The notes beneath the pieces are model-generated. The model ran no database searches. It had not been told where the DNA came from and saw only the letters and a list, made by a program, of their open reading frames with translations. A stretch of 64,000 nucleotides of DNA from Streptomyces sp. NBC_01497 (GTDB lineage: Bacteria > Actinomycetota > Actinomycetes > Streptomycetales > Streptomycetaceae). Both the position numbers and the translations under genes were made by a program. Below are positions 20,462-29,668 of the stretch, one piece after another; within the stretch, counting starts at the first letter, position 1, and every line of letters begins with the position of its first letter. The stretch is taken from positions 7,564,001-7,628,000 of the forward strand of contig NZ_CP109427.1 in NCBI RefSeq assembly GCF_036250695.1, in the 5' to 3' direction.

Positions 20462-21444
20462 TGCCACTCCTCGAAGTGCGGGACCTGCGGGTCCAGTACC
20501 GGACCGAGGACGGTCCGGTGTACGCGGCGAAGGACGTGTCGTTCTCGCTGGAGCGCGGCGAGATCCTCGCCCTCGTCGGTGAGTCCGGGTGCGGCAAGAC
20601 CGCCACCGCCATGGCCATCCCGCGCCTCCTCGACAACACCAACGCCACCATCGGCGGATCGGTCGTCCTCGACGGCACCGACCTGACGGCCCTGTCCGAG
20701 AAGCGGATGCAGGACATCCGCGGCAAGGACATCTCCGTCGTCTTCCAGGAGCCGATGACCTCCCTCAACCCCGCCTACACGGTGGGCAAGCAGATCGGTG
20801 AGGTCATCAGGCGCCACACCGGCCTGAACCGGGCCCAGGTGCGGGCACGGGTCGTGGAACTGCTGGAACTCGTCGGCATTCCCGACGCGGCACAGCGGGC
20901 GAGCGCCTACCCGCACGAGCTGTCCGGCGGCATGCGGCAGCGGGTGATGATCGCGACGGCCGTCGCCTGCGACCCCAAGGTCCTCATCGCGGACGAGCCG
21001 ACGACGGCGCTCGACGTCACCATCCAGGCGGCCGTGCTCGACATCATCAAGAGGCTCCGCGACGAACTCGGCACCGCCGTCGTCCTGATCACCCACGACC
21101 TGGGGGTGGTCGCGGAGGTCGCCGACCACGTCGTCGTCATGTACTCGGGACGCCATGTCGAGCACTCGCCCACCGCCGCCGTCTTCGCCGGCCCTCAGCA
21201 CCCCTACACGGTGGGCCTGATGGAAGCGCTGCCCTCCCGCGCGGCCCGCACCCCCGGCCGCCGCAGGCTCACCGAGATCCCCGGCATGGTGCCACCGCCC
21301 ACGACCGACCCGGACGCCTGCCAGTTCGCGCCCCGGTGCGTCCGCGCCACCGCGGACTGCACCGCGAAGCGGCCGGCCCTCGCCCGTGTCGGGGAAGACC
21401 ACCTGGTCGCCTGCTACCACCCGGGCCCTGGAGAGACCGCATGA
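20461..21444 (+). CDS. ABC transporter ATP-binding protein, DppD type
   Basis: A 327-residue ATPase with Walker [10 protein letters not shown], signature LSGGMRQRV, Walker [13 protein letters not shown] and the oligopeptide-class C-terminus (CQFAPRC). ATG 20461 has GGGAG five bases upstream; GTG 20458 is one codon earlier and possible. It overlaps both neighbours, so the transporter subunits are translated together. Confidence 0.92.
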   Translation: MPLLEVRDLRVQYRTEDGPVYAAKDVSFSLERGEILALVGESGCGKTATAMAIPRLLDNTNATIGGSVVLDGTDLTALSEKRMQDIRGKDISVVFQEPMTSLNPAYTVGKQIGEVIRRHTGLNRAQVRARVVELLELVGIPDAAQRASAYPHELSGGMRQRVMIATAVACDPKVLIADEPTTALDVTIQAAVLDIIKRLRDELGTAVVLITHDLGVVAEVADHVVVMYSGRHVEHSPTAAVFAGPQHPYTVGLMEALPSRAARTPGRRRLTEIPGMVPPPTTDPDACQFAPRCVRATADCTAKRPALARVGEDHLVACYHPGPGETA

Positions 21445-22508
21445 ACGACACAGCACACCGCGCGGACGCCGCGCAGGAGGGACCGGTCCTCGACGTCAGG
21501 GGCCTGGTCAAGCACTACGCGGGCCGCTCGCGCGCAGCCCGCAGGAACGGGCCCATCCGCGCCGTCGACGGCGTCGACCTGCGCATCGGGCAGGGCGAAG
21601 TCCTCGGCCTGGTGGGGGAGTCCGGCAGCGGCAAGTCGACCGTCGGCAAGTGCGTCTCGCGGCTCACCGACCCCACGGCCGGCCGGATCGAACTCCTCGG
21701 GCGCGACATCTCCACCATCAACCGGCGCGAGATGCGGCCCCTGCGCCGCGACGTCCACGTCGTCTTCCAGGACGCGTACTCGTCCCTCGACCCCCGGATG
21801 AAGATCGGCGACATCGTCGGGGGGCCGCTGCGCCAGCACGGTGAGGGCGACGCGGCGCAGCGCCGCCGGCGCGTCTCCGAGATGCTGGAACGCGTCGGAT
21901 TCCGGGCTCACATGGCGGCCCGTTTCCCGCACGAACTCTCAGGCGGCCAGCGCCAGCGCGTCGCGCTGGCCCGCGCGCTCGTCATGAACCCCCGGCTCGT
22001 CGTCGCCGACGAGCCGGTCTCCGCGCTGGACGTGTCCGTGCAGGCGTCCATCCTCAACCTGCTGCTCGACCTCCAGGCCGACCTGGGTTTCTCGTGCCTG
22101 TTCATCACGCACGACCTGTCCGTCGTGGAGTTCATCAGCGACCGCATCGCCGTCATGTACCTCGGCAGGATCGTCGAGACGGCCACCCGCGAGGAACTCT
22201 TCGCCCACCCCCAGCACCCGTACACCCAGGCGCTCCTGTCGGCGGCCCCGGTCCCGGAGCCGGGTGGCACGAGGACGCGTGAGCGTGTCGTGCTCAGCGG
22301 TGACCTGCCCAGCCAGTCCAAGCGCGTCCCCGGCTGCCCCTTCCATCCCCGCTGCCCCGTCGCGGTGGACCGCTGCCGCACCGAGGTGCCCCCGCTGGCG
22401 GGCGTCACGGTGCCCGATCACCTCGTCTCCTGCCATCTGGTGGACGCGGCCACCGGCGGGCCCGACATCTCCCAGGGAAGGAACGGCATTGTTCACCACA
22501 CGTCCTGA
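21441..22508 (+). CDS. ABC transporter ATP-binding protein, DppF type
   Basis: A 355-residue ATPase with Walker A GESGSGKST, signature LSGGQRQRVALARAL, Walker B LVVADEPVSALD and a C-terminal GCPFHPRCP segment. Its ATG overlaps the stop of the previous gene. Its last 20 bases are shared with the start of the gamma-glutamyltransferase-like gene. Confidence 0.92.
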   Translation: MNDTAHRADAAQEGPVLDVRGLVKHYAGRSRAARRNGPIRAVDGVDLRIGQGEVLGLVGESGSGKSTVGKCVSRLTDPTAGRIELLGRDISTINRREMRPLRRDVHVVFQDAYSSLDPRMKIGDIVGGPLRQHGEGDAAQRRRRVSEMLERVGFRAHMAARFPHELSGGQRQRVALARALVMNPRLVVADEPVSALDVSVQASILNLLLDLQADLGFSCLFITHDLSVVEFISDRIAVMYLGRIVETATREELFAHPQHPYTQALLSAAPVPEPGGTRTRERVVLSGDLPSQSKRVPGCPFHPRCPVAVDRCRTEVPPLAGVTVPDHLVSCHLVDAATGGPDISQGRNGIVHHTS

Positions 22509-24264
22509 ACTCGTGGGCGACTTCGGCATGGTCGCCTCCACCCACTGGCTCGCCTCCGCCACCGGCATGAGCGTGCTGGAACGGGGCGGCAACGCCGCCG
22601 ACGCCGCCGTGGCCGCGGGCTTCGTCCTCCAGGTCGTGGAACCGCACCTGAACGGGCCCGGCGGCGACGTCCCGATCCTGATCTTCGATCCGGCGCAGGG
22701 CAAGGTCGAGGTGGTCTGCGGCCAGGGCACCGCGCCCGCCGCCGCGACCGGTGAGGCGCTCGGCGCGCTCGGGCTCGACCTCGTGCCCGGCACGGGCTTC
22801 CTCCCGAACGTCGTGCCCGGTTCGTTCGGCGCCTGGCTGCTCCTGCTGGAGCGCTGGGGCACCTGGACCGTACGCGACGTCCTCGCGCCGGCCATCCACT
22901 ACGCGGACAAGGGCCATCCGCTGCTCGGCCGGGTCTCGTCCGCGCTGGAGACCGTGGCCGACATGTTCCGTACGCACTGGCCCACGTCCGCGGCCACCTG
23001 GCTGCCCGGCGACGCGGTGCCGAAGGCCGGGAGCCACTTCACCAACCCCGTGCTGGCCGCCACCTACCGGCGGATCGTGGACGAGTCGGAGGCCGCGGGC
23101 GGCACCCGCGAGCACCGGATCCGGGCCGCGCGCGACGCCTGGTACCGGGGCTTCGTGGCGGAGGCCATCGGCGCGTACTGCGGCGGTACGGAGGTGATGG
23201 ACACCTCCGGCACCCCGCACCGCGGCCTGATGACCGCTGACGACCTCGCCGCGTGGGAACCCACCGTGGAAGAACCCGTCACCTTCGACTACCACGGGCA
23301 CACCGTCTGCAAGACGGGCCCCTGGGGGCAGGGACCCGTCTTCCTCCAGCAACTCGCCCTGCTGGAGGGCTACGACCTGGCCGCGATGGGCCCCGGTTCC
23401 GCCGACTGGGTGCACACCGTGGTCGAGGCGGCCAAGCTCGCCTTCGCCGACCGCGAGGCCTGGTACGGCGACCCGCGGTTCAGCGACGTACCGCTCGGCG
23501 ACCTGCTCAGCCGTCCCTACGCCGAGGAGCGCAGGAAGCTCATCGGGGACACCGCGTCGCTGGAACTGCGCCCCGGCGCGCCCGGCGGCCGGGCACCGCG
23601 CCTGCCGCACTACCCGGACCTCCCCGACGGACCGGCCACGGCGGGGGCCGGCGAGCCGACCGTGGCCGCGTCCGGTGAGGTGCGGGGCGACACCTGCCAC
23701 CTCGACGTCGCCGACAGCGGCGGCATGATGATCTCGGCCACGCCCAGCGGCGGCTGGCTCCAGTCCTCGCCCACCGTGCCCGGCCTCGGCTTCTGCCTGT
23801 CGACGCGCGGCCAGATGTTCTTCGTCGAGCAGGGCCTGCCGAACTCGCTGCGCCCCGGCGCCCGCCCCCGCACCACGCTGACCCCGTCGTTCGCGATGAA
23901 GGACGGCAAGCCGTGGCTGGCGTTCGGCACGCCCGGCGGCGACTTCCAGGACCAGTGGACGCTCCACTTCTTCCTGAACGTCGTGCACGGCGGGATGAAC
24001 CTCCAGGAGGCCATCGACTTCCCCGAGTTCCACACCACCCACATGCCGAACTCGTTCTACCCGCGCGACACCCACCCGGGCCACATCCTGCTGGAGGACC
24101 GCCACGACCCGGCCGTCGTGCAGGAACTGCGTAGGCGCGGTCACCTCGCTACCGTCGGCGACGGCTGGTCGCTGGGCCACGTCAGTGCCGTCGCCCGCGA
24201 GGACGGCTGGCTCAAGGCCGCGGCCAACCCCCGCGGCATGCAAGGCTACGCGGTGGGAAGGTGA
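22489..24264 (+). CDS. Gamma-glutamyltransferase family protein, cytoplasmic type
   Basis: About 591 residues of the GGT Ntn-hydrolase family, normally an autoprocessed enzyme that transfers or hydrolyses gamma-glutamyl groups. Conserved parts include VLERGGNAADAAVAAGFVLQVVEPHLNGPGGD, and the probable nucleophile Thr402 in RGDTCHLDVADSGGMM, which would become the first residue of the small subunit. The start is inferred as TTG 22489, supported by GGAAGGA six bases before it; GTG 22513 is an alternative. There is no signal peptide, unlike secreted GGT, so it should act inside the cell on imported peptides, as in YwrD-like proteins. The overlap with the transporter ATPase indicates coupled translation. 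Confidence 0.85.
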   Translation: MFTTRPELVGDFGMVASTHWLASATGMSVLERGGNAADAAVAAGFVLQVVEPHLNGPGGDVPILIFDPAQGKVEVVCGQGTAPAAATGEALGALGLDLVPGTGFLPNVVPGSFGAWLLLLERWGTWTVRDVLAPAIHYADKGHPLLGRVSSALETVADMFRTHWPTSAATWLPGDAVPKAGSHFTNPVLAATYRRIVDESEAAGGTREHRIRAARDAWYRGFVAEAIGAYCGGTEVMDTSGTPHRGLMTADDLAAWEPTVEEPVTFDYHGHTVCKTGPWGQGPVFLQQLALLEGYDLAAMGPGSADWVHTVVEAAKLAFADREAWYGDPRFSDVPLGDLLSRPYAEERRKLIGDTASLELRPGAPGGRAPRLPHYPDLPDGPATAGAGEPTVAASGEVRGDTCHLDVADSGGMMISATPSGGWLQSSPTVPGLGFCLSTRGQMFFVEQGLPNSLRPGARPRTTLTPSFAMKDGKPWLAFGTPGGDFQDQWTLHFFLNVVHGGMNLQEAIDFPEFHTTHMPNSFYPRDTHPGHILLEDRHDPAVVQELRRRGHLATVGDGWSLGHVSAVAREDGWLKAAANPRGMQGYAVGR

Positions 24265-24268
24265 CACC

Positions 24269-25576
24269 ATGATCACAGCCGAGTACACACTGCCGGGCCT
24301 GCACGTCCGGGACCACCGCGTCGAGGTCCCGCTGGACTGGGCGGACCCCGAAGGGGCCACTCTCCACGTCTTCGCCAGGGAACTGGTCGATCCCGAGCGC
24401 AGAAGGGACGACCTGCCGTTCCTCGTCTACCTGCAGGGCGGCCCCGGCGGCAAGTCGCCGCGGCCGCTGACCAGGAGCGGCTGGATCGGCGAGGCCCTCG
24501 CCACCCACCGGGTGGTCCTGCTCGACCAGCGGGGCACCGGCCGCAGCACCCCCGTCGACGGGAGGGTGATGGCCGCGCTCGGCACGGCCGAGGCGGGCGC
24601 CGCGTACCTCTCGCACTTCCTCGCGGACTCGATCGTCGCGGACGCCGAGCACCTGCGGAAGACGGTCTTCGGCGGCCGGCCCTGGACCACGCTCGGCCAG
24701 AGTTACGGCGGCTTCCTGACCTTGTGCTACCTGTCGAGGGCGCCCGAGGGGCTGCACGCCTGCCTGGTGACCGGCGGCCTCGCGTCGGTGACGCCGGACG
24801 CGACCGACGTGTACCGGCACACGTATCCGCGGGTCGAGGCGAAGAACCGGATCTACCGTGAGCGCTACCCGCACGACGTCGACGTGCTGGGGCGGGTGGC
24901 GGACCGGGTCGCCGCGGGCGACGTGAGACTTCCGGACGGCGACGTCCTGACCGTTCGCCGGCTGCAGACGCTCGGCCTGGACTTCGGCATGAAGCCCGGC
25001 TTCGAGCGGGTCCACTGGCTGGTGGACGAGGCGTTCGCGGATGGTCCCGGGGACGCAGAACGGCTGACGGACACCTTCCTCGCGGGGGTCAGGGAGCGCA
25101 CGGCCTTCGACACCAACCCGCTGTTCGCCGCGCTCCAGGAGTCGGTCTACGCGAGCGGGTCGAACGGGCCCACCGCGTGGGCGGCCGACCGGGAGCGCGC
25201 CGACCGGCCGCAGTTCCGCGAGGACGCGAGGCCGCTGCTGCTGACCGGCGAGATGATGTACCCCTGGATGTTCGAGGAGATCAGGGCGCTGCGCCCGTTC
25301 GGTCCCGCGGTGGAACTGCTCGCCGCGCGCGAGCAGTGGCCCGACTTGTACGACCTGAAGCAACTCGCGGCGAATGATGTCCCGTTGGCGGCGGCGATCT
25401 ACTTCGACGACATGTATGTCGACTCCGCTCTGCAGCGGGAGACCGTCGCGCGGGTCGGCAACGCGCACGCCTGGGTCACCAACGAGTACGAGCACGACGG
25501 CCTGCACGAGGGCGACCACGTCTTCACGCACCTGACGGGCATGCTCAAGGACAGGGGCGGCTTCACCGGCCGCTGA
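24269..25576 (+). CDS. Proline iminopeptidase-like alpha/beta hydrolase (S33)
   Basis: A 435-residue serine hydrolase resembling prolyl aminopeptidase, which removes N-terminal proline from peptides. Visible landmarks are LQGGPGGKS near residues 55-63 (oxyanion region), VVLLDQRGTGRST near 82-94 and the nucleophile elbow GQSYGG with Ser145; a His in EHDGLHEGDHV near the C-terminus is the likely catalytic base. ATG 24269 lies four bases after the GGT stop. As the last gene of the transporter run it probably finishes breakdown of imported proline peptides. Activity on other small peptides or esters is possible. Confidence 0.85.
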   Translation: MITAEYTLPGLHVRDHRVEVPLDWADPEGATLHVFARELVDPERRRDDLPFLVYLQGGPGGKSPRPLTRSGWIGEALATHRVVLLDQRGTGRSTPVDGRVMAALGTAEAGAAYLSHFLADSIVADAEHLRKTVFGGRPWTTLGQSYGGFLTLCYLSRAPEGLHACLVTGGLASVTPDATDVYRHTYPRVEAKNRIYRERYPHDVDVLGRVADRVAAGDVRLPDGDVLTVRRLQTLGLDFGMKPGFERVHWLVDEAFADGPGDAERLTDTFLAGVRERTAFDTNPLFAALQESVYASGSNGPTAWAADRERADRPQFREDARPLLLTGEMMYPWMFEEIRALRPFGPAVELLAAREQWPDLYDLKQLAANDVPLAAAIYFDDMYVDSALQRETVARVGNAHAWVTNEYEHDGLHEGDHVFTHLTGMLKDRGGFTGR

Positions 25577-25906
25577 AGGACCCCGCCGCGGCGCTCCCGG
25601 AGCGGGGCCCGGAGCGGGCCCGCCGGCGACCGGAGCGCCGTACGCGGGCCCCCTCAGGCGCTCCAGCGTCGGGTCGGCCGGTGACCGGACCGCCGTACGC
25701 GCCGGCTTCCCGCCATGTGGCGGGGGGCCGGCGCGCGGTGTTTCCCGGGTCTGTCCGCGTGCTCCGGCCCCCGATGGATGCGCGGTCAATATTTCATGAT
25801 TCAATCACCGGGCCACCGGCGGCCGGACACACCTCTGTTGGTGGCACGCGGGGCCCGCCCGCGCACCTGGCCGCACCGCCCCAGGCCGACCGATCGAGGA
25901 GCGCTC
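25577..25906. other. Intergenic region before the flavin monooxygenase gene
   Basis: A 330-base gap that is very GC-rich at first, then has a 27-base AT-rich pocket at 25786-25812 (core CAATATTTCATGATTCAATC) about 95 bases before the monooxygenase start. The pocket probably contains promoter or operator elements, but I cannot assign exact boxes. Confidence 0.5.
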
Positions 25907-27670
25907 ATGCCACCCAGCGACACCTACGACACCGACGTCATCGTCGTGGGCAGCGGGCCCGCCGGCGGTTCCGCGGCCCTGCTCCTCGCCACCTACGGCG
26001 TGCGCACCCTGCTCGTCACCAAGTACGGCGGACTGGCGAACACCCCCCGCTCGCACATCACCAACCAGCGCACCATGGAGATCCTGCGCGACCTCGGCGT
26101 CGAGGAGGAGGCCCGCGCGGCCGGCACCCCGAACGAGCTGATGGGCGACACCGTGCTGTGCACCTCGCTCGTCGGCGACGAGATAGGCCGGATCCGGGCC
26201 TGGGGCTCCGGTCCCCGCTCGGCGACCGAGTACGGGGCCGCGAGCCCCAGCAGCCACATCGACCTCCCGCAGAACTACCTGGAGCCGATCCTCGTCAACA
26301 ACGCGGCGGAGCGCGGCGCGAAGGTCCGCTTCGACACCGAGTTCGTCAGCCTCACCCAGGACGACGACGGCGTCACGGCGCTGCTCCGCGACCGCCTCAG
26401 GGGCGACGAGTTCACCGTACGGGCCCGGTACCTGATCGGTGCCGACGGCGGCCGCAGCGCCGTCGTCGAACAGCTCGGCCTGCCCGTCGACGGGCAGATG
26501 GGCAAGGCCGGCAGCATGAACGTCGTCTTCAAGGCCGACCTGTCGCCGTACGTCGCGCACCGCCCGAGTGTCCTGTACTGGGTCCTCCAGCCCGGCGCGG
26601 AGACCGGCGGCATCGGCATGGGCCTCGTGCGCATGGTCCGGCCGTGGAACGAGTGGCTGCTGGTCTGGGGGTACGACATCGATCAGCCGGCCCCCGAGAT
26701 CGACGACGACGCGGCCCGCGCCATCGTGCGCGACCTCATCGGCGTGCCGGACCTGCCGGTCGAGATCACCTCAACCTCGCTGTGGACGGTGAACCACAGC
26801 TACGCCACCACCTACTCCGCCGGCCGCGTGCACTGTGCGGGCGACTCCGTGCACCGCCACCCGCCGTCGAACGGCCTCGGCTCCAACACCTCGGTCCAGG
26901 ACGCCTACAACCTCGCCTGGAAACTCGCGATGGTCATCAGGGGCGAGGCCGGCGAGGCGCTGCTCGACAGCTACAGCGCCGAGCGGGCCCCGGTCGGCCG
27001 GCAGATAGTGGAGCGCGCCAACCTCAGCCGCGACCAGTTCGGGCCGGTCTTCGAGGCGCTCGGAGTCGCCGACAAGCTGGACGAACAAGGCCTGCGCGAC
27101 GGCGTCGCCGCCATCCGCGAGACCACCCCCGAGGGGGCCGCCCTGCGCCGCCGCCTGGAGGCGGCCGTCGAGCTGAAGAACTACGAGTTCAACGCGCACG
27201 GCGTCGAGATGAACCAGCGCTACGTCTCCGGTGCGGTGGTCGCCGACGGGAGTGCGGCCGAGGTCTTCGCGCACGACCCGGAGCTGGTGCACCAGCCGAC
27301 GACCCGGCCGGGCGCCAAACTGCCGCACGCCTGGCTCGTCGACGGCGACGGCCGCAGGATCTCTACCCTCGACGTCGTCGGCAAGGGCGCCTTCACCCTG
27401 GTGACCGGCCTGTCGGGCGGCATCTGGGACGAGGCGGCGGCCGGTTGCCGAGACGCCCTCGCGCTCCCCCTGAACGTGGTGACGATCGGCGCCGAGGGCA
27501 GTCGCGACCCGTACGGGGACTGGAGCCGCGTCGCCGGGACGGCGGAGGACGGGGCGCTGCTCGTGCGCCCTGACGGCCACATCGCGTGGCGGACGGGCAC
27601 GGCGCCCGGCACGGCGGACGAGGCGCAGGACGCCCTGCTGGCCGCGCTGCGCACCGTGCTGGCCCGCTGA
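25907..27670 (+). CDS. FAD-dependent aromatic monooxygenase (phenol hydroxylase / TfdB-like)
   Basis: A 587-residue class A flavin hydroxylase. It has the N-terminal dinucleotide motif VVGSGPAGGSAALLLATYGV, the GADGGRS motif (DG fingerprint) in the middle, and HCAGDSVHRHPPSNGLGSNTSVQDAYNLAWKL (GD fingerprint) followed by a C-terminal thioredoxin-like domain. This pattern is closest to phenol and chlorophenol hydroxylases of the TfdB/PheA type, which ortho-hydroxylate phenols with NAD(P)H. ATG 25907 follows GAGGAGCG. It stands alone after the transporter run and ends at a convergent terminator. The substrate is unknown; no other aromatic pathway genes are nearby. Confidence 0.85.
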   Translation: MPPSDTYDTDVIVVGSGPAGGSAALLLATYGVRTLLVTKYGGLANTPRSHITNQRTMEILRDLGVEEEARAAGTPNELMGDTVLCTSLVGDEIGRIRAWGSGPRSATEYGAASPSSHIDLPQNYLEPILVNNAAERGAKVRFDTEFVSLTQDDDGVTALLRDRLRGDEFTVRARYLIGADGGRSAVVEQLGLPVDGQMGKAGSMNVVFKADLSPYVAHRPSVLYWVLQPGAETGGIGMGLVRMVRPWNEWLLVWGYDIDQPAPEIDDDAARAIVRDLIGVPDLPVEITSTSLWTVNHSYATTYSAGRVHCAGDSVHRHPPSNGLGSNTSVQDAYNLAWKLAMVIRGEAGEALLDSYSAERAPVGRQIVERANLSRDQFGPVFEALGVADKLDEQGLRDGVAAIRETTPEGAALRRRLEAAVELKNYEFNAHGVEMNQRYVSGAVVADGSAAEVFAHDPELVHQPTTRPGAKLPHAWLVDGDGRRISTLDVVGKGAFTLVTGLSGGIWDEAAAGCRDALALPLNVVTIGAEGSRDPYGDWSRVAGTAEDGALLVRPDGHIAWRTGTAPGTADEAQDALLAALRTVLAR

Positions 27671-27715
27671 AGGCTGCCGGTGCGCTGAGAACCGCGCCGG
27701 CCCGCTGAACGTCCC

Positions 27716-27754
27716 GACGGCCGCCGGGGGCTGTCCCTTCCCCCGGCGGCCGTC
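27716..27754. terminator. Bidirectional terminator between convergent genes
   Basis: A perfect 15-bp stem (GACGGCCGCCGGGGG and its complement) with a nine-base loop lies between the rightward monooxygenase and leftward phosphatase genes and can serve both. Confidence 0.85.
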
Positions 27755-27769
27755 ACCGAGCCGGTCGCG

Positions 27770-29386
27770 TCAGCGCCCGCCGTCCGAGCGCTTGCGGTGC
27801 AGGGAGAACGTCTCGAACACCGACAGGTCGCCGTTCGGCTTGTTCACGTTGTAGTACGTGACGTGCATCGTGGTGGTATCACCCGGGTGCCGGCCCGGGT
27901 CGACCGTGAACGCCGCGAAGCCGTAGGGGTGTTCGACGTCCCGGTTGCCCATCCAGACGGCCTGCTCCTTGACGTACGTCGGGGTGCGCTTGCCGTTGGA
28001 CCCGGCCGTGGCGGACACGGCGGTCAGCACCTTGCCCGTACCGTCCTTGAAGAAGGACTGGTTCGTCGTGCCGGACACACCGCCGCCGCCGAGCACCATG
28101 TGCACCGTGCCGTGCGAGGTGTCGATCGACTCGGTGTCGTGCGACGCGGGGTTGGGCGTCAGCGTCTCACTGCCGCCCACGACACCGCGCACGGCGAGCG
28201 AGCGCTCGTAGTTGTGCTCGTGGCCGCACACCACCAGGTCCACACCGTACTTGTCGAACAGTGGGCCGTACGCCTGCCGCAGGCCCAGGTCGGCGCCGTT
28301 GGCGTCCGAGGAGCTGATCATCACCTGGTGCATGGCGACGACGATCCAGTCGATGTCGCGCGATGCCCTGGCCTTCTTCAGCTCCTTTTCCAGGAAGGCC
28401 AGCTGCCGGCCTCCGGAGTACCCGTGGACGTAGATGTCCCCGCCGTCCTGAAGGGCGATGTCGTCGTTCTGCAGGACGAGGACCCGGACGGCGCCGGCCG
28501 TGAACGCGTACCAGAGGTTCTTCAGTTCGGTGTCCGTCTCGGTCGACGGCAGGTCGAAGTAGGTCTGGTAGGCGCCGAGTCCGATGGGACCGTTGGCCGA
28601 CTCGATCTCGTGGTTGCCGGCCGCCGGCATCCACGGGCGGAAGCGGGCCGAACGGGTGTTGTTCGTGAAGAAGTTGTTCCACGTACGGACCCGGTCGACG
28701 TCCAGGTTCGCGTAGCACAGGTCCCCGTTGAGCAGGTGGAACAGTGGCGCGACCTGCTCGATGCCGGTGACGATGTCCTTCGTCGCGGGCGTCGAGTTGG
28801 CGTCCAGCGCGACGGTGCCGTCCGAGGCCCAGGTCACCTGCGGCGCCGACTGGTCGCCGAAGCTGGTGAACGTCAGCGGGGCCCGGCCGCGCGGCGCGGT
28901 CTTGAACATGCCGCTGTCCGGGGCGGCCCCGTCGTGCGACACCAGGTACACGTAGTCCTCGCCCGGCCGCAGCCGCTTCAGCTCCGCGTGGTGCACATGG
29001 ACCGTACGGCCCGACGTGCCGTCCTGGTAGGTACGCGTCGACGCGTCCGCGCTCGAACCGAGGCCGTGCTCCAGGGTGCCGTAGAGCACACGCGGTCTCT
29101 TCACCGCGCCGTCGGTGATCCACGAGACGTTCATCTGCGTGCTCGGGTCAGGACCGAAGGTCAGGTGCAGGCCCTGGACGGGAGAGGCGCCGCCGGAGTC
29201 GGGCGAGGGGTGGAAGGCCGGTGAGGAGGAGTGCCCCGTGTCCGCCACCGCGGGCGTGGAGCCCAGCAGCGGTACGGCGGCGGCCCCGGCGCCCGCCGTG
29301 CCGAGCAGGCCGATGGCGTGGCGTCGGGACAGCCCGCCGCCGGACCTCCCACCGCCCTGTTCGACCACACCGTTCGCTGTGTCCAT
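27770..29386 (-). CDS. Secreted purple-acid-phosphatase-like metallophosphoesterase
   Basis: A 538-residue exported phosphatase. The N-terminus has a Tat signal (SRRHAIGLLGTAGAGAAAVPLLG) ending in AVA. A fibronectin-like purple acid phosphatase N-terminal domain follows, with QMNVSWITD. The catalytic domain shows the metal-binding series FGDQ, NGDLCY, AAGNHEIE, VAMHQ and CGHEHNYERS in the right order. ATG 29386 follows GGGAGGGGAC. Upstream on the same strand are two GTTCACC boxes and a perfect palindrome, suggesting phosphate-starvation control. It probably releases phosphate from organic esters outside the cell. Confidence 0.88.
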   Translation of the reverse strand: MDTANGVVEQGGGRSGGGLSRRHAIGLLGTAGAGAAAVPLLGSTPAVADTGHSSSPAFHPSPDSGGASPVQGLHLTFGPDPSTQMNVSWITDGAVKRPRVLYGTLEHGLGSSADASTRTYQDGTSGRTVHVHHAELKRLRPGEDYVYLVSHDGAAPDSGMFKTAPRGRAPLTFTSFGDQSAPQVTWASDGTVALDANSTPATKDIVTGIEQVAPLFHLLNGDLCYANLDVDRVRTWNNFFTNNTRSARFRPWMPAAGNHEIESANGPIGLGAYQTYFDLPSTETDTELKNLWYAFTAGAVRVLVLQNDDIALQDGGDIYVHGYSGGRQLAFLEKELKKARASRDIDWIVVAMHQVMISSSDANGADLGLRQAYGPLFDKYGVDLVVCGHEHNYERSLAVRGVVGGSETLTPNPASHDTESIDTSHGTVHMVLGGGGVSGTTNQSFFKDGTGKVLTAVSATAGSNGKRTPTYVKEQAVWMGNRDVEHPYGFAAFTVDPGRHPGDTTTMHVTYYNVNKPNGDLSVFETFSLHRKRSDGGR

Positions 29387-29408
29387 GTTCGTCCCCTCCC
29401 GGGTGCCT

Positions 29409-29454
29409 GGTGAACGCAGGAACACTCGCGCATCACCGCGACCGGGCGGTGAAC
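29409..29454 (-). promoter_or_regulatory. Possible PHO box: two GTTCACC repeats
   Basis: On the leftward strand GTTCACC occurs at 29454-29448 and again at 29415-29409, 39 bases apart, just upstream of the phosphatase start. GTTCACC is the core of the Streptomyces PhoP-binding direct repeat. The spacing is not the usual 11-base tandem, so this is only suggestive. Confidence 0.35.
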
Positions 29455-29477
29455 GGCAGCTTGCCGCGACGCGACGG

Positions 29478-29493
29478 GACATGACGTCATGTC
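29478..29493. promoter_or_regulatory. Perfect 16-bp palindrome GACATGACGTCATGTC
   Basis: Fully symmetric with no spacer, 92 bases upstream of the phosphatase start codon and downstream of the hydroxyproline operon. It is likely a protein-binding site; it does not resemble the XRE-cupin operator. Confidence 0.5.
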
Positions 29494-29668
29494 AGGAAAC
29501 GTCGGACCCGGGGCGCCGTCCGCGAGACCAGTTCGCGCCCCGGCGGTTGCGGCTCGACGGCTCGACGGCTCGACGGCATGAGGACGCCACGACGCGGCCG
29601 TCCGTACGGGAGCGGGGACCGCGTCGTGGTGGGGCACCGGAGGATCCCGGGGCGCCGGGGGAGGGGGC

